The notes under the pieces are model-generated. The model was not told the DNA's origin. It saw only the letters and a program-made list of their open reading frames with translations, and searched no databases. Shown piece by piece: positions 1 to 5,380 of a DNA stretch of 5,380 nt (positions are counted from its first letter, which is position 1; every line of letters begins with the position of its first letter). A program made the position numbers and the translations under genes. The stretch is from JASEHD01 sp964471945 (GTDB lineage Bacteria; Bacteroidota; Ignavibacteria; UBA10030; SZUA-254): assembly GCA_964471945.1 (NCBI GenBank), contig CAYYIJ010000117.1, positions 1-5,380 on the forward strand, read 5' to 3'.

Positions 1-1009
1 TTGTATATGCATCTCCTTCTTCTTTTGGCTCAATCGTTGGAGGAACGTTTGTTGTAGCTGTAATGGAATACCAAATATTGACAGCAGCGGTAGCCAATGT
101 ATCTTCAGAAAGAAAGTTTCCACGAGCAACCCACCCTTTCTTAATTTCTTCACGTTTTTGACCGGCGCAGTTCCCTGGACCGGAATCGTGTTCATAAAAT
201 TTCCAATTTCGTGGAGGCCAGTTCTCATCATTCGTTGTGCTGATTCCACCATCCCATGCGTAAAAACCTGTCCATGTACTCATATCTGGATTATCTACAA
301 CGTGTTGATTATCAGAATTGATTATAAATGAAATGAAAAATTTCTCACCGACTGTTACAGTTAAGGGTATATTGGTTTCAGCTTCGGGAGCAACAAAATT
401 CAATCCTTGACGATGAATTTTTCCATAACCACCGAATCCCCATTTTTCATCTCCAAACGGAGGACGTGTCGGAGGTACTATTCTACCATGTTGGATCGTT
501 TTGATAGTAGAAATCCATGTTGTATCTGTTGCATCATCGATGAATGCCGCTATTCCTTGATCTGCATCATCAGTGTTGTACCAGTATCCCCAGCTTTGAC
601 AAGGGGCAGGATAGGGTGGTATTCCAGGTCCCCAATCTTTACCGACATTGGATTCAAAAATGCGCAGCAGCACTAATGAATCTTTCGCGCTATTGCCACT
701 CGATCCCCACCAGAATATTGTATCAATCGTCCCGCTTGCCTTTGCAATAAACCATTGTCCCAAAACATCTTTGTGTGCCATTACATGGTTTATCGAGGGC
801 GGAAATTGAGTCGTTGGATATCCAAAGGTGAAGCTGCCTGAGCATTCACCAAGTTTATTTAATGTGGTTTTATTTAATTTTTTGATGATGTTTGTCGGGC
901 TCTCACCTTTTTTTATCGGGATAGCATCACCATTTGGAGAAACAATATATCGCTGTTGAGCAAAAACAAGATGCCCAACTAAAAGAAATAATGTAAATAG
1001 TAATCGCAT
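1..1009 (-). CDS. Secreted protein of unknown function, N-terminal 336 residues (runs off left edge)
   Basis: The frame is open from the ATG at 1009 to the left edge with no stop (336 codons plus one base), so the C-terminus is missing. The start is supported by GGAG five bases upstream. Residues 1-17 (MRLLFTLFLLVGHLVFA) form a signal peptide with a likely signal peptidase I cut at VFA/QQ. There is no lipobox Cys, so a soluble exported or surface protein is expected. The mature part is rich in Trp, Gly and Pro, has only three Cys (56, 137, 281) and no further membrane segment. Patterns such as DTIFWWGSSG (96-105), DSLVLLRIFES (110-120) and EKFFISFIIN (222-231) look like strands of beta-sandwich domains. 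NVPPTIEP (321-328) resembles a linker into a further Ig- or fibronectin-like domain. I recognise no catalytic motif and no family. By analogy with large secreted proteins in Bacteroidota-type genomes, a C-terminal sorting domain may lie outside the window; this is inference. It has its own probable promoter and is not part of the aro operon. Confidence 0.85.
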   Translation of the reverse strand, partial: MRLLFTLFLLVGHLVFAQQRYIVSPNGDAIPIKKGESPTNIIKKLNKTTLNKLGECSGSFTFGYPTTQFPPSINHVMAHKDVLGQWFIAKASGTIDTIFWWGSSGNSAKDSLVLLRIFESNVGKDWGPGIPPYPAPCQSWGYWYNTDDADQGIAAFIDDATDTTWISTIKTIQHGRIVPPTRPPFGDEKWGFGGYGKIHRQGLNFVAPEAETNIPLTVTVGEKFFISFIINSDNQHVVDNPDMSTWTGFYAWDGGISTTNDENWPPRNWKFYEHDSGPGNCAGQKREEIKKGWVARGNFLSEDTLATAAVNIWYSITATTNVPPTIEPKEEGDAYT

Positions 1010-1014
1010 TATAG

Positions 1015-1018
1015 CTCC
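1015..1018 (-). promoter_or_regulatory. Shine-Dalgarno site of the secreted-protein gene
   Basis: Read on the minus strand the sequence is ACGGAGCTATA followed by ATG. GGAG lies five bases before the start codon, a good ribosome-binding spacing. It fixes the start at 1009, directly ahead of a hydrophobic signal peptide. Confidence 0.7.
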
Positions 1019-1059
1019 GTTCTATTTATATTTTCTCTCCCGTTAGTTATTTATATCAT

Positions 1060-1088
1060 ATTATCGTATTTTTTACTTAAAAAGTCAA
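1060..1088 (-). promoter_or_regulatory. Probable sigma70-type promoter for the secreted-protein gene
   Basis: On the minus strand a -35-like TTGACT (1083-1088) and a -10-like GATAAT (1060-1065) are separated by exactly 17 bases. Each matches the general bacterial consensus at five of six positions. Transcription would start near 1053, giving a leader of about 45 bases before the ATG at 1009. The area is very AT-rich, so chance matches are easy. If the host is a Bacteroidota member, its main sigma factor may prefer other boxes. The -35 lies inside a short palindrome (1079-1094). Confidence 0.45.
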
Positions 1089-1094
1089 CTTTTT
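1079..1094. repeat. Short palindrome AAAAAGT-CA-ACTTTTT
   Basis: Two perfect 7-base arms (1079-1085 and 1088-1094) flank a 2-base centre. It overlaps the probable -35 box of the secreted-protein gene, so it could be an operator. It could also act as a weak terminator hairpin with stem AAAAAG/CTTTTT and a four-base loop, but the stem is almost all A-T and would be unstable. In such AT-rich DNA it may be chance. Confidence 0.3.
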
Positions 1095-1119
1095 TAAATA
1101 AATATTATTAATGATCACT

Positions 1120-1248
1120 TTAGTCATATGCAGAGATTCCAGCATCATGATATTCCCAATCTATTTTTACTCCAACAGCTTTAATAACTTCCAAAGCTGC
1201 AGATATGATTTCAGGACCAATTCCGTCACCTGGAATTAATGTAATAGT
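1120..1248 (-). pseudogene. N-terminal remnant of an isocitrate/isopropylmalate dehydrogenase-family gene
   Basis: Translating the minus strand from 1248 gives 42 residues beginning TITLIPGDGIGPEIISAA, continuing through VKIDWEYHDAGISAYD, then TAA at 1120-1122. This is the start of the beta-decarboxylating dehydrogenase family. TLIPGDGIGPE is its N-terminal nucleotide-binding signature, and the spacing to the VKIDWE..DAG segment fits NAD(P)-dependent isocitrate dehydrogenase better than LeuB. A whole enzyme has roughly 330-480 residues, so about nine tenths are missing. No start codon remains in frame: TGA (1249-1251) lies directly before the first Thr, and a second in-frame TGA is at 1258-1260. 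A GTG lies just upstream in another frame, so a small indel may have destroyed the start. The rest of the gap to the secreted-protein gene shows no further homology by eye. The stump is co-directional with aroC and begins about 33 bases past its stop, suggesting a former fifth gene of the operon. The assignment to the superfamily is firm; isocitrate versus isopropylmalate is less so. Confidence 0.8.
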
Positions 1249-1281
1249 TCAATCACTTCACTTTTATGTTTTTTATTTTGA

Positions 1282-2379
1282 TTAAGTTTTTTTTAAATGA
1301 ATTCTATTCTTCTTAACTGCTTTTTGTTTCATCAAATGATCCACCAACACAAGTGCTATCATTGATTCAACAACGGGAACTACACGAGGACAGATACACG
1401 GATCATGTCTCCCTTCAACTTTGATTATTTTTTTTCTTCCTTTGATATCAACAGTCGTTTGAGGTTTACTGATTGAAGATGTAGGTTTCACTGCAACGCG
1501 AATAACAATATCTTCACCCGTCGATATACCTCCTAAAATTCCACCAGCGTTGTTTGTTTTAGTCCGGATTCTGCCTGATATTTTATCCTTATAAAACTCA
1601 TCATTGTTTTCGCTCCCTTTCATTTTGGCAGAAGAAAATCCTGAACCAACTTCAAATCCCTTCACAGCCGGAATCGACATCAATGCTTTGGCAAGATCGG
1701 CATCCAATTTATCGAAGACTGGCTCGCCAATTCCTGCAGGACAATTTATCACGACCGCTTCGACTATTCCACCAACCGAATCTCCTTCTTTCTTCACCTG
1801 AAATATTTTCTTTTCCATTGCCTTTGCAGCAACTGGATCGGGACATCGAACGGAGTTCTTATCTATTTCCTTTAAGTTTATTTTCTTTGCAACGATTCCA
1901 CCAATCTTTTTTGTGTAAGCATAAATATTTATTCCTTGCTTGGCGAGAATTTGTTTAGCCAAAGCGCCAGCCGCAACTCGACTTGCAGTTTCTCTCCCCG
2001 ATGCTCTGCCTCCACCTCGATAATCTTGAATTCCGTATTTAGCAAGATATGTAAATCCAGCATGCCCCGGTCGGAATAAGTCTTTTATCTTTTCATAAGC
2101 TTTCGAATCTTGGTCTTTATTCCAAATCAATAGACAAATTGGTGTTCCTAATGTTTTTCCTTTAAACACTCCACTTAAAATTTCGACTTTATCTGATTCT
2201 TGCCTTGAGGTTGTAACTTTGCTTTGTCCAGGTTTTCTTCTATCCAGCTCTTTTTGGATTTCTTTTTCAGAAATTTTCATATTCGGTTTGACACCATCAA
2301 TCAGGACACCGATGGCTTTGCCATGACTTTCTCCGAATGTTGTAATCTTGAATAATCTACCAAACGTATTTCCTGCCAT
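1282..2379 (-). CDS. aroC: Chorismate synthase
   Basis: This enzyme converts 5-enolpyruvylshikimate-3-phosphate to chorismate by trans-elimination of phosphate, using reduced FMN, in the cytoplasm. It is the last shared step to the aromatic amino acids, folates and quinones. The 365 residues match the usual 350-390. Visible signatures are MAGNTFGRLF at the start, FGESHG (15-20) with His19 as the general acid, DRRKPGQS (46-53), RPGH (103-106) with the second conserved His106, KYGIQDYRGGGRASGRET (114-131), TNNAGGILGGIS (275-286), and RHDPCICPRVVPVVE (324-338). The residue after RPGHA is Gly108 where Asp is usual. The C-terminus ends in a short basic tail (KKNRIHLKKT). The start follows the aroA stop by three bases, and GAAGG within the last codons of aroA serves as its ribosome-binding site. 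It is the last intact gene of the operon. Confidence 0.97.
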   Translation of the reverse strand: MAGNTFGRLFKITTFGESHGKAIGVLIDGVKPNMKISEKEIQKELDRRKPGQSKVTTSRQESDKVEILSGVFKGKTLGTPICLLIWNKDQDSKAYEKIKDLFRPGHAGFTYLAKYGIQDYRGGGRASGRETASRVAAGALAKQILAKQGINIYAYTKKIGGIVAKKINLKEIDKNSVRCPDPVAAKAMEKKIFQVKKEGDSVGGIVEAVVINCPAGIGEPVFDKLDADLAKALMSIPAVKGFEVGSGFSSAKMKGSENNDEFYKDKISGRIRTKTNNAGGILGGISTGEDIVIRVAVKPTSSISKPQTTVDIKGRKKIIKVEGRHDPCICPRVVPVVESMIALVLVDHLMKQKAVKKNRIHLKKT

Positions 2380-2382
2380 AAT

Positions 2383-3645
2383 TTAACCTTCAAGTTTCTT
2401 GAATTCCTCCCAAAATTTTGGGAACGATTTTGTTACACATCGCGGATTTGCAATACTTATTCCTTCTACTTGCAAACCAGACATAGCGAAACTCATTGCC
2501 ATTCGATGGTCATTGTAAGTTTCAATCTCGAAACCGTGAAGTGTCTGAGGATAAATTACTAATTCACTTTCACTTGCCTCAACTCTCACACCGATTTTTG
2601 TCAATTCTTTTGTTATTGCCGCAAGTCTATCTGTCTCTTTATGCCGAAGGTGTGCAATATTCTTAATCGTTGTCGCACCTTTGGCAAATGCAGCAACAAC
2701 TGCAAGTGTCGGAACGCAGTCTGGCATTTCGTTCATATCGACTTCAACACCGTGCAATTTTCCACCGTGAATTTCGATGCTATCATCACTTTTAATAATT
2801 GAACATCCCATATCTGATAGAACAGTTAGGAATTTAATATCTCCTTGAAGTGATTCGGAAGTGAGATTATTGATAACCACGCGTCCTCCCGTTATTGCCG
2901 CTGCACCAAGAAAATAAGTTGCAGAAGATGCATCAGCTTCGATAGGAAATTCATGTCCGATATATCTTTGTTTATTATCAACATTAAATGTTTTCAAATC
3001 TATCGAATCAATAATCGCACCAAAAGATCGCATTACATGAAGTGTCATATCGACGTAAGGTATCGAGCTTAACTTTCCATTCACGTGCAGCGATACCGCA
3101 CGCTTGGCATATGGAGCAGAAAGTAGTATAGACGAAACAAATTGACTGCTGATAGATGCATCAATTAATATTCTACCGCCATTAAAAATGCCACCTTGAA
3201 TAATAACCGGTGGAAAACCATTATTGCTTGAACATTTCACGCCACTTGATTTCAGGGCATCGACTAAATCTTTTATCGATCTTCGATTCATCTGTTCGTC
3301 GCCGATGAGTACTGTTTCACCTCGAGCCAAACAAGCAAACGTTGCGAGAAACCTCATCGCAGTTCCTGCATTCCCAACAAATATTTCTCTTGATGGAGCT
3401 TTTATATTTCCGTTTGAACCAATTACTTCAATCGAATCAACGCGATCATTTATTCTTATCCCAAATTCTTTTAATGCTGCTATTAGAACAATCGAGTCAT
3501 CACTTCTTGATGGATTGTGGATGACGGAAGTACCATCCGCAAGTGCAGATGCAATCAAGGCACGATTTGTATAACTCTTCGATGGCGGAAGTTGAATCGT
3601 TGCATCAACCGCTTTAACAGGATGAATAGTTCGTATTTCTTTCAT
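2383..3645 (-). CDS. aroA: 3-phosphoshikimate 1-carboxyvinyltransferase (EPSP synthase)
   Basis: This enzyme transfers the enolpyruvyl group of PEP to shikimate-3-phosphate, the sixth shikimate-pathway step and the glyphosate target. The length of 420 residues is typical. Family motifs in order are LPPSKSYTNRAL (19-30) with Lys23, Ser24 and Arg28 for substrate; GNAGTAMRFL (91-100) for PEP; RRSI (121-124), where Arg122 matches the PEP-binding Arg of the usual RPI motif; SISSQFVSS (164-172) for shikimate-3-phosphate; IPYVDMTL (195-202); ADASSATYFL (237-246); MPDCVPTLAV (307-316) with catalytic Asp309; RHKETDRL (334-341) with Lys336 and Glu337; YNDHRMAM (377-384) with Arg381; and CVTKSFPKFW (403-412) with Lys406. 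The NAGTAMR loop is class I in type, but Phe99 stands where E. coli has Pro101. The start overlaps the aroDE stop by four bases (ATGA) with no strong Shine-Dalgarno, so translation is probably coupled. Confidence 0.97.
   Translation of the reverse strand: MKEIRTIHPVKAVDATIQLPPSKSYTNRALIASALADGTSVIHNPSRSDDSIVLIAALKEFGIRINDRVDSIEVIGSNGNIKAPSREIFVGNAGTAMRFLATFACLARGETVLIGDEQMNRRSIKDLVDALKSSGVKCSSNNGFPPVIIQGGIFNGGRILIDASISSQFVSSILLSAPYAKRAVSLHVNGKLSSIPYVDMTLHVMRSFGAIIDSIDLKTFNVDNKQRYIGHEFPIEADASSATYFLGAAAITGGRVVINNLTSESLQGDIKFLTVLSDMGCSIIKSDDSIEIHGGKLHGVEVDMNEMPDCVPTLAVVAAFAKGATTIKNIAHLRHKETDRLAAITKELTKIGVRVEASESELVIYPQTLHGFEIETYNDHRMAMSFAMSGLQVEGISIANPRCVTKSFPKFWEEFKKLEG
2387..2391 (-). promoter_or_regulatory. 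Ribosome-binding site of aroC inside the end of aroA
   Basis: The minus strand reads GAAGG, then seven bases, then the aroC ATG. The site lies in the last Leu-Glu-Gly codons of aroA, so ribosomes finishing aroA end at or near the aroC start. This is the clearest Shine-Dalgarno among the three complete aro genes. Confidence 0.5.
3642..3645 (-). promoter_or_regulatory. ATGA stop/start overlap between aroDE and aroA
   Basis: The aroDE stop TGA and the aroA start ATG share four bases. No strong Shine-Dalgarno precedes the aroA start (only a weak GGA about nine bases upstream), which favours re-initiation by ribosomes ending aroDE. Confidence 0.6.
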
Positions 3646-5060
3646 CTACAACAATCCATAAAAAGCTTTGATTGGATTTCTGCTTGACGGTTGAATAATT
3701 CTAAACCATTGATGATTCGGCAACCAGCTTGGACTGCATCGTGCAAAAGTGTTGTCATGGTTGGATTATAAATCGCATCAAAGACGATCATTTCTTTTTT
3801 GAAAAACTTCAAAGGTACGAGGCGAATCTTTTTAGTTCCTTTCATCCCAACCAATGTACCATTCATAAGTACGTCAGTATTTACTGATGTAAGATTATCT
3901 AATGTTGTCCATTGGCATCCGAATTCATCGGCAAGGGATTTTGCTTTATTCCGATTTCGACCAACGATTGTTGTGTTTGCCTTATTTGTAATTGATGCGT
4001 ATGCCATTGTTCTAGCTATTGAGCCTGTTCCCAAAACAACAACATTTTTCTTTTTCACGTTGATGTATTTTTTCAGAATTGTGCTAATTGCTGTTAGATC
4101 AGTGTTATATCCTATTAATTTCTTTTTCTTTTTAATTACTGTATTGACGATTTTTAAATCGGATATATTTCTGTCAAGCGTATCTATATATTTTACAATC
4201 TCTTGTTTGAAAGGCATTGTAACACTCAAGCCCGTTATATCATCTCGATATGATCCAAGAAAGGATTTGAGATTTGTTACAAGGAAATTAACATAGACTG
4301 CATTGAGTCTATTTAGGGCGAATCGTTCGTTGTGAAAATAAATACCCTGGCTGTGCTTGACCGGATTCCCAAGAAGCCCAAAGATTTTTGTTTTGCAATC
4401 CAACCGATCTGCTCTGAAGATGGTTTTCATATCTTCAGTTGTAATTTGCCCATCTGCAGTAACTTCTCTTGAAGTTAAAGATGCAAAGCTCAAGTAACCA
4501 CCATGGATTCCACTAAGTGTTCTGCTGATTTCGCCATACTCGCCCATGCAAAGTGCAATAATATTTTGGCGATCTGCTTTTGCGCGCTGGAGCAGATTAA
4601 ATATTTTTTTGTTATCGGTAATATCATTTGCCATCGTGGCAATCTTGATTATCTCAACATGAGTTTTCCTTAAGGAATTATACATTTTGATGAGGTTGTC
4701 GGGAGTGTTCTCGAAATTATGATATGAGCAAATTACTTTTGTTTGACCGGCTTTTGATTGAATCGATGCAATAAAATCTTTTCCCCAACTGTATTCGACA
4801 TCGATATACTCGGCGCCATACTCAATTGCGTTAGCGAGGATCTCGGATTGTTCTGTTATGCTTCCGATAAATTTTCCACCCTCATCTTTCTTGCGGTTCG
4901 TTATGATTACTTTCGGTCGAGGTTGACGAAGCAATTTCCTTAGATTCAAACCCGGGATTCCATCAACACGAACCTCAACAAGCTCATCACTCGAAAAGCT
5001 TTGCAATTTAACGACCGCTTCATCTATCGTTTTGGGTGCTATTGAAGGACAAATAATCAT
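3642..5060 (-). CDS. aroDE: Bifunctional 3-dehydroquinate dehydratase (type I) / shikimate dehydrogenase
   Basis: One 472-residue chain carries two consecutive pathway enzymes: dehydration of 3-dehydroquinate to 3-dehydroshikimate, then NADPH reduction to shikimate. Residues 1 to about 220 are a type I dehydroquinase: EVRVDG (29-34), TNRKKDEGG (54-62), CSYHNF (111-116) with catalytic His114, IIKIATMAND (137-146) with Schiff-base Lys139, ISR with Arg180, and TADGQI (201-206). Residues from about 225 are AroE: GLLGNPVKHS (228-237), GLSVTMPFK (277-285) with catalytic Lys285, IVNTV (304-308), GYNTD (317-321) with Asp321, the nucleotide loop GTGSIA (344-349), GRNRNKAK (367-374) fitting the basic NADP clamp, NGTLVGM (400-406), YNPTMTTLL (431-439) and the Gln459 region. 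Single-domain AroD and AroE of about 250 and 270 residues sum to a slightly larger size, so both domains look complete. Gly239 replaces the second shikimate-binding Ser of the HSxSP motif. Both ends overlap the neighbouring genes by four bases. The same fusion is known in plants and Chlamydia. Confidence 0.96.
   Translation of the reverse strand: MIICPSIAPKTIDEAVVKLQSFSSDELVEVRVDGIPGLNLRKLLRQPRPKVIITNRKKDEGGKFIGSITEQSEILANAIEYGAEYIDVEYSWGKDFIASIQSKAGQTKVICSYHNFENTPDNLIKMYNSLRKTHVEIIKIATMANDITDNKKIFNLLQRAKADRQNIIALCMGEYGEISRTLSGIHGGYLSFASLTSREVTADGQITTEDMKTIFRADRLDCKTKIFGLLGNPVKHSQGIYFHNERFALNRLNAVYVNFLVTNLKSFLGSYRDDITGLSVTMPFKQEIVKYIDTLDRNISDLKIVNTVIKKKKKLIGYNTDLTAISTILKKYINVKKKNVVVLGTGSIARTMAYASITNKANTTIVGRNRNKAKSLADEFGCQWTTLDNLTSVNTDVLMNGTLVGMKGTKKIRLVPLKFFKKEMIVFDAIYNPTMTTLLHDAVQAGCRIINGLELFNRQAEIQSKLFMDCCR
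5057..5060 (-). promoter_or_regulatory. ATGA stop/start overlap between aroB and aroDE
   Basis: The aroB stop TGA and the aroDE start ATG share four bases. The sequence before the start (GTTTTATCTTT) has no Shine-Dalgarno, so aroDE translation is probably coupled to aroB. Confidence 0.6.
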
Positions 5061-5380
5061 AAAGATAAAACTTTTATAACTTTCTCTGAAGATATGTTTA
5101 CACCCACACGTGCTTTCCCAATCCGTTCAAGTAATGTGTATTGAACTTTTCCACCTTTAACTTTTTTATCGCGATAGGTTAAGTCGACAAGTTTTTGGAT
5201 ATCCATCTTCGAAGGAATTTGAGTCGGGAGTTTATAAGATTTCAAAAGAGATGAAAGTCGTTCAACTTCAGATTGTTCGAGTAGTCCGAGTGCAGAAGAA
5301 AGTTTTGCCTCAGCTACCATACCTATTGCAACTGATTCACCGTGAGAGAGTTTGAAATTCGACATCAACTCTACAGCATG
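5057..5380 (-). CDS. aroB: 3-dehydroquinate synthase, C-terminal 107 residues (runs off right edge)
   Basis: This enzyme cyclises DAHP to 3-dehydroquinate using bound NAD and a divalent metal, usually zinc, in the second shikimate-pathway step. The frame is open to the right edge. The visible part begins HAVEMMSNFKLSHGE, matching the family pattern GHAxE..... LSHGEAVAIGM; the His of HGE is the metal ligand equivalent to His264 of E. coli AroB. It is followed by SVAIGMVAEAKLSSALGL and near the end by RDKKVKGGKVQYTLLERIGKA, the conserved substrate-binding Lys/Arg-rich segment. The full enzyme has about 350-360 residues, so roughly the last third is present. The ATG codons at 5368 and 5365 are internal methionines, not the start. 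The gene is first of the visible operon and overlaps aroDE by four bases; the operon promoter and any earlier genes lie off the right edge. Confidence 0.96.
   Translation of the reverse strand, partial: HAVELMSNFKLSHGESVAIGMVAEAKLSSALGLLEQSEVERLSSLLKSYKLPTQIPSKMDIQKLVDLTYRDKKVKGGKVQYTLLERIGKARVGVNISSEKVIKVLSL

Noticed and set aside
407..750. Plus-strand open frames opposite the secreted-protein gene
   Set aside because: They lie antisense to a frame with a signal peptide, ribosome-binding site and long uninterrupted coding; their translations look like no protein and have no ribosome-binding site.
1215..1240. Inverted repeat AATTCC/GGAATT with a 7-base loop, a possible terminator after aroC
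   Set aside because: It lies within the conserved IPGDGI codons of the dehydrogenase stump and is not followed by a T run on the minus strand, so it is better explained by coding history. I see no convincing terminator for the aro operon.
1604..1958. Plus-strand open frames opposite aroC
   Set aside because: Antisense shadows of a fully convincing chorismate synthase gene.
3224..3574. Plus-strand open frames opposite aroA
   Set aside because: Antisense shadows of EPSP synthase; no independent coding signal.
3799..4296. 165-residue plus-strand open frame rich in Phe and Val, resembling a membrane protein
   Set aside because: The hydrophobic look arises because Lys-rich AroE codons (AAA/AAG) read as Phe/Leu in antisense. 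It lies wholly within the well-supported aroDE.
4758..4943. Plus-strand open frame opposite the dehydroquinase domain
   Set aside because: Antisense shadow without ribosome-binding site or recognisable protein features.

Overview
The window is AT-rich bacterial DNA (below 40% GC by eye), and every gene I can support lies on the minus strand, so it reads from right to left. The main content is the 3' part of a shikimate/chorismate operon in the order aroB (C-terminal third only, running off the right edge), aroDE, aroA, aroC. The first two junctions are 4-base ATGA stop/start overlaps and the third is a 3-base gap, so the cluster is almost certainly one transcript with coupled translation. Its promoter must lie beyond the right edge.

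The encoded enzymes cover 3-dehydroquinate synthase (AroB), type I 3-dehydroquinate dehydratase fused to shikimate dehydrogenase (AroDE), EPSP synthase (AroA) and chorismate synthase (AroC). Together they are every step from DAHP to chorismate except shikimate kinase, which is not in the window. Catalytic motifs are largely intact. Exceptions worth noting are a Gly in place of the second shikimate-binding Ser of the AroE domain, and RPGHAG instead of the usual RPGHAD in AroC.

Just downstream of aroC, about 1120-1248, there is a 42-codon remnant of the N-terminus of an isocitrate/isopropylmalate dehydrogenase-family gene. It keeps the nucleotide-binding signature LIPGDGIGPE but has no start codon, a stop directly in front of it and a stop directly after it. 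It looks like the stump of a former neighbour gene.

The left fifth (1-1009) is the 5' part of a gene for a secreted protein of unknown function. It has a clear signal peptide, a Trp/Gly-rich probably beta-sandwich body, a good Shine-Dalgarno and a plausible sigma70-type promoter upstream. It runs off the left edge.

Organism: the AT-rich genome, the aroDE fusion and the large secreted beta-rich protein would fit a member of the Bacteroidota/Ignavibacteriota/Chlorobi group or a related uncultured lineage. That is inference from style, not proof. I see no mobile element, CRISPR, tRNA or rRNA, and nothing that amounts to a new biological system. The points most worth a second look are the dehydrogenase stump, the unusual active-site residues and the unassigned secreted protein.
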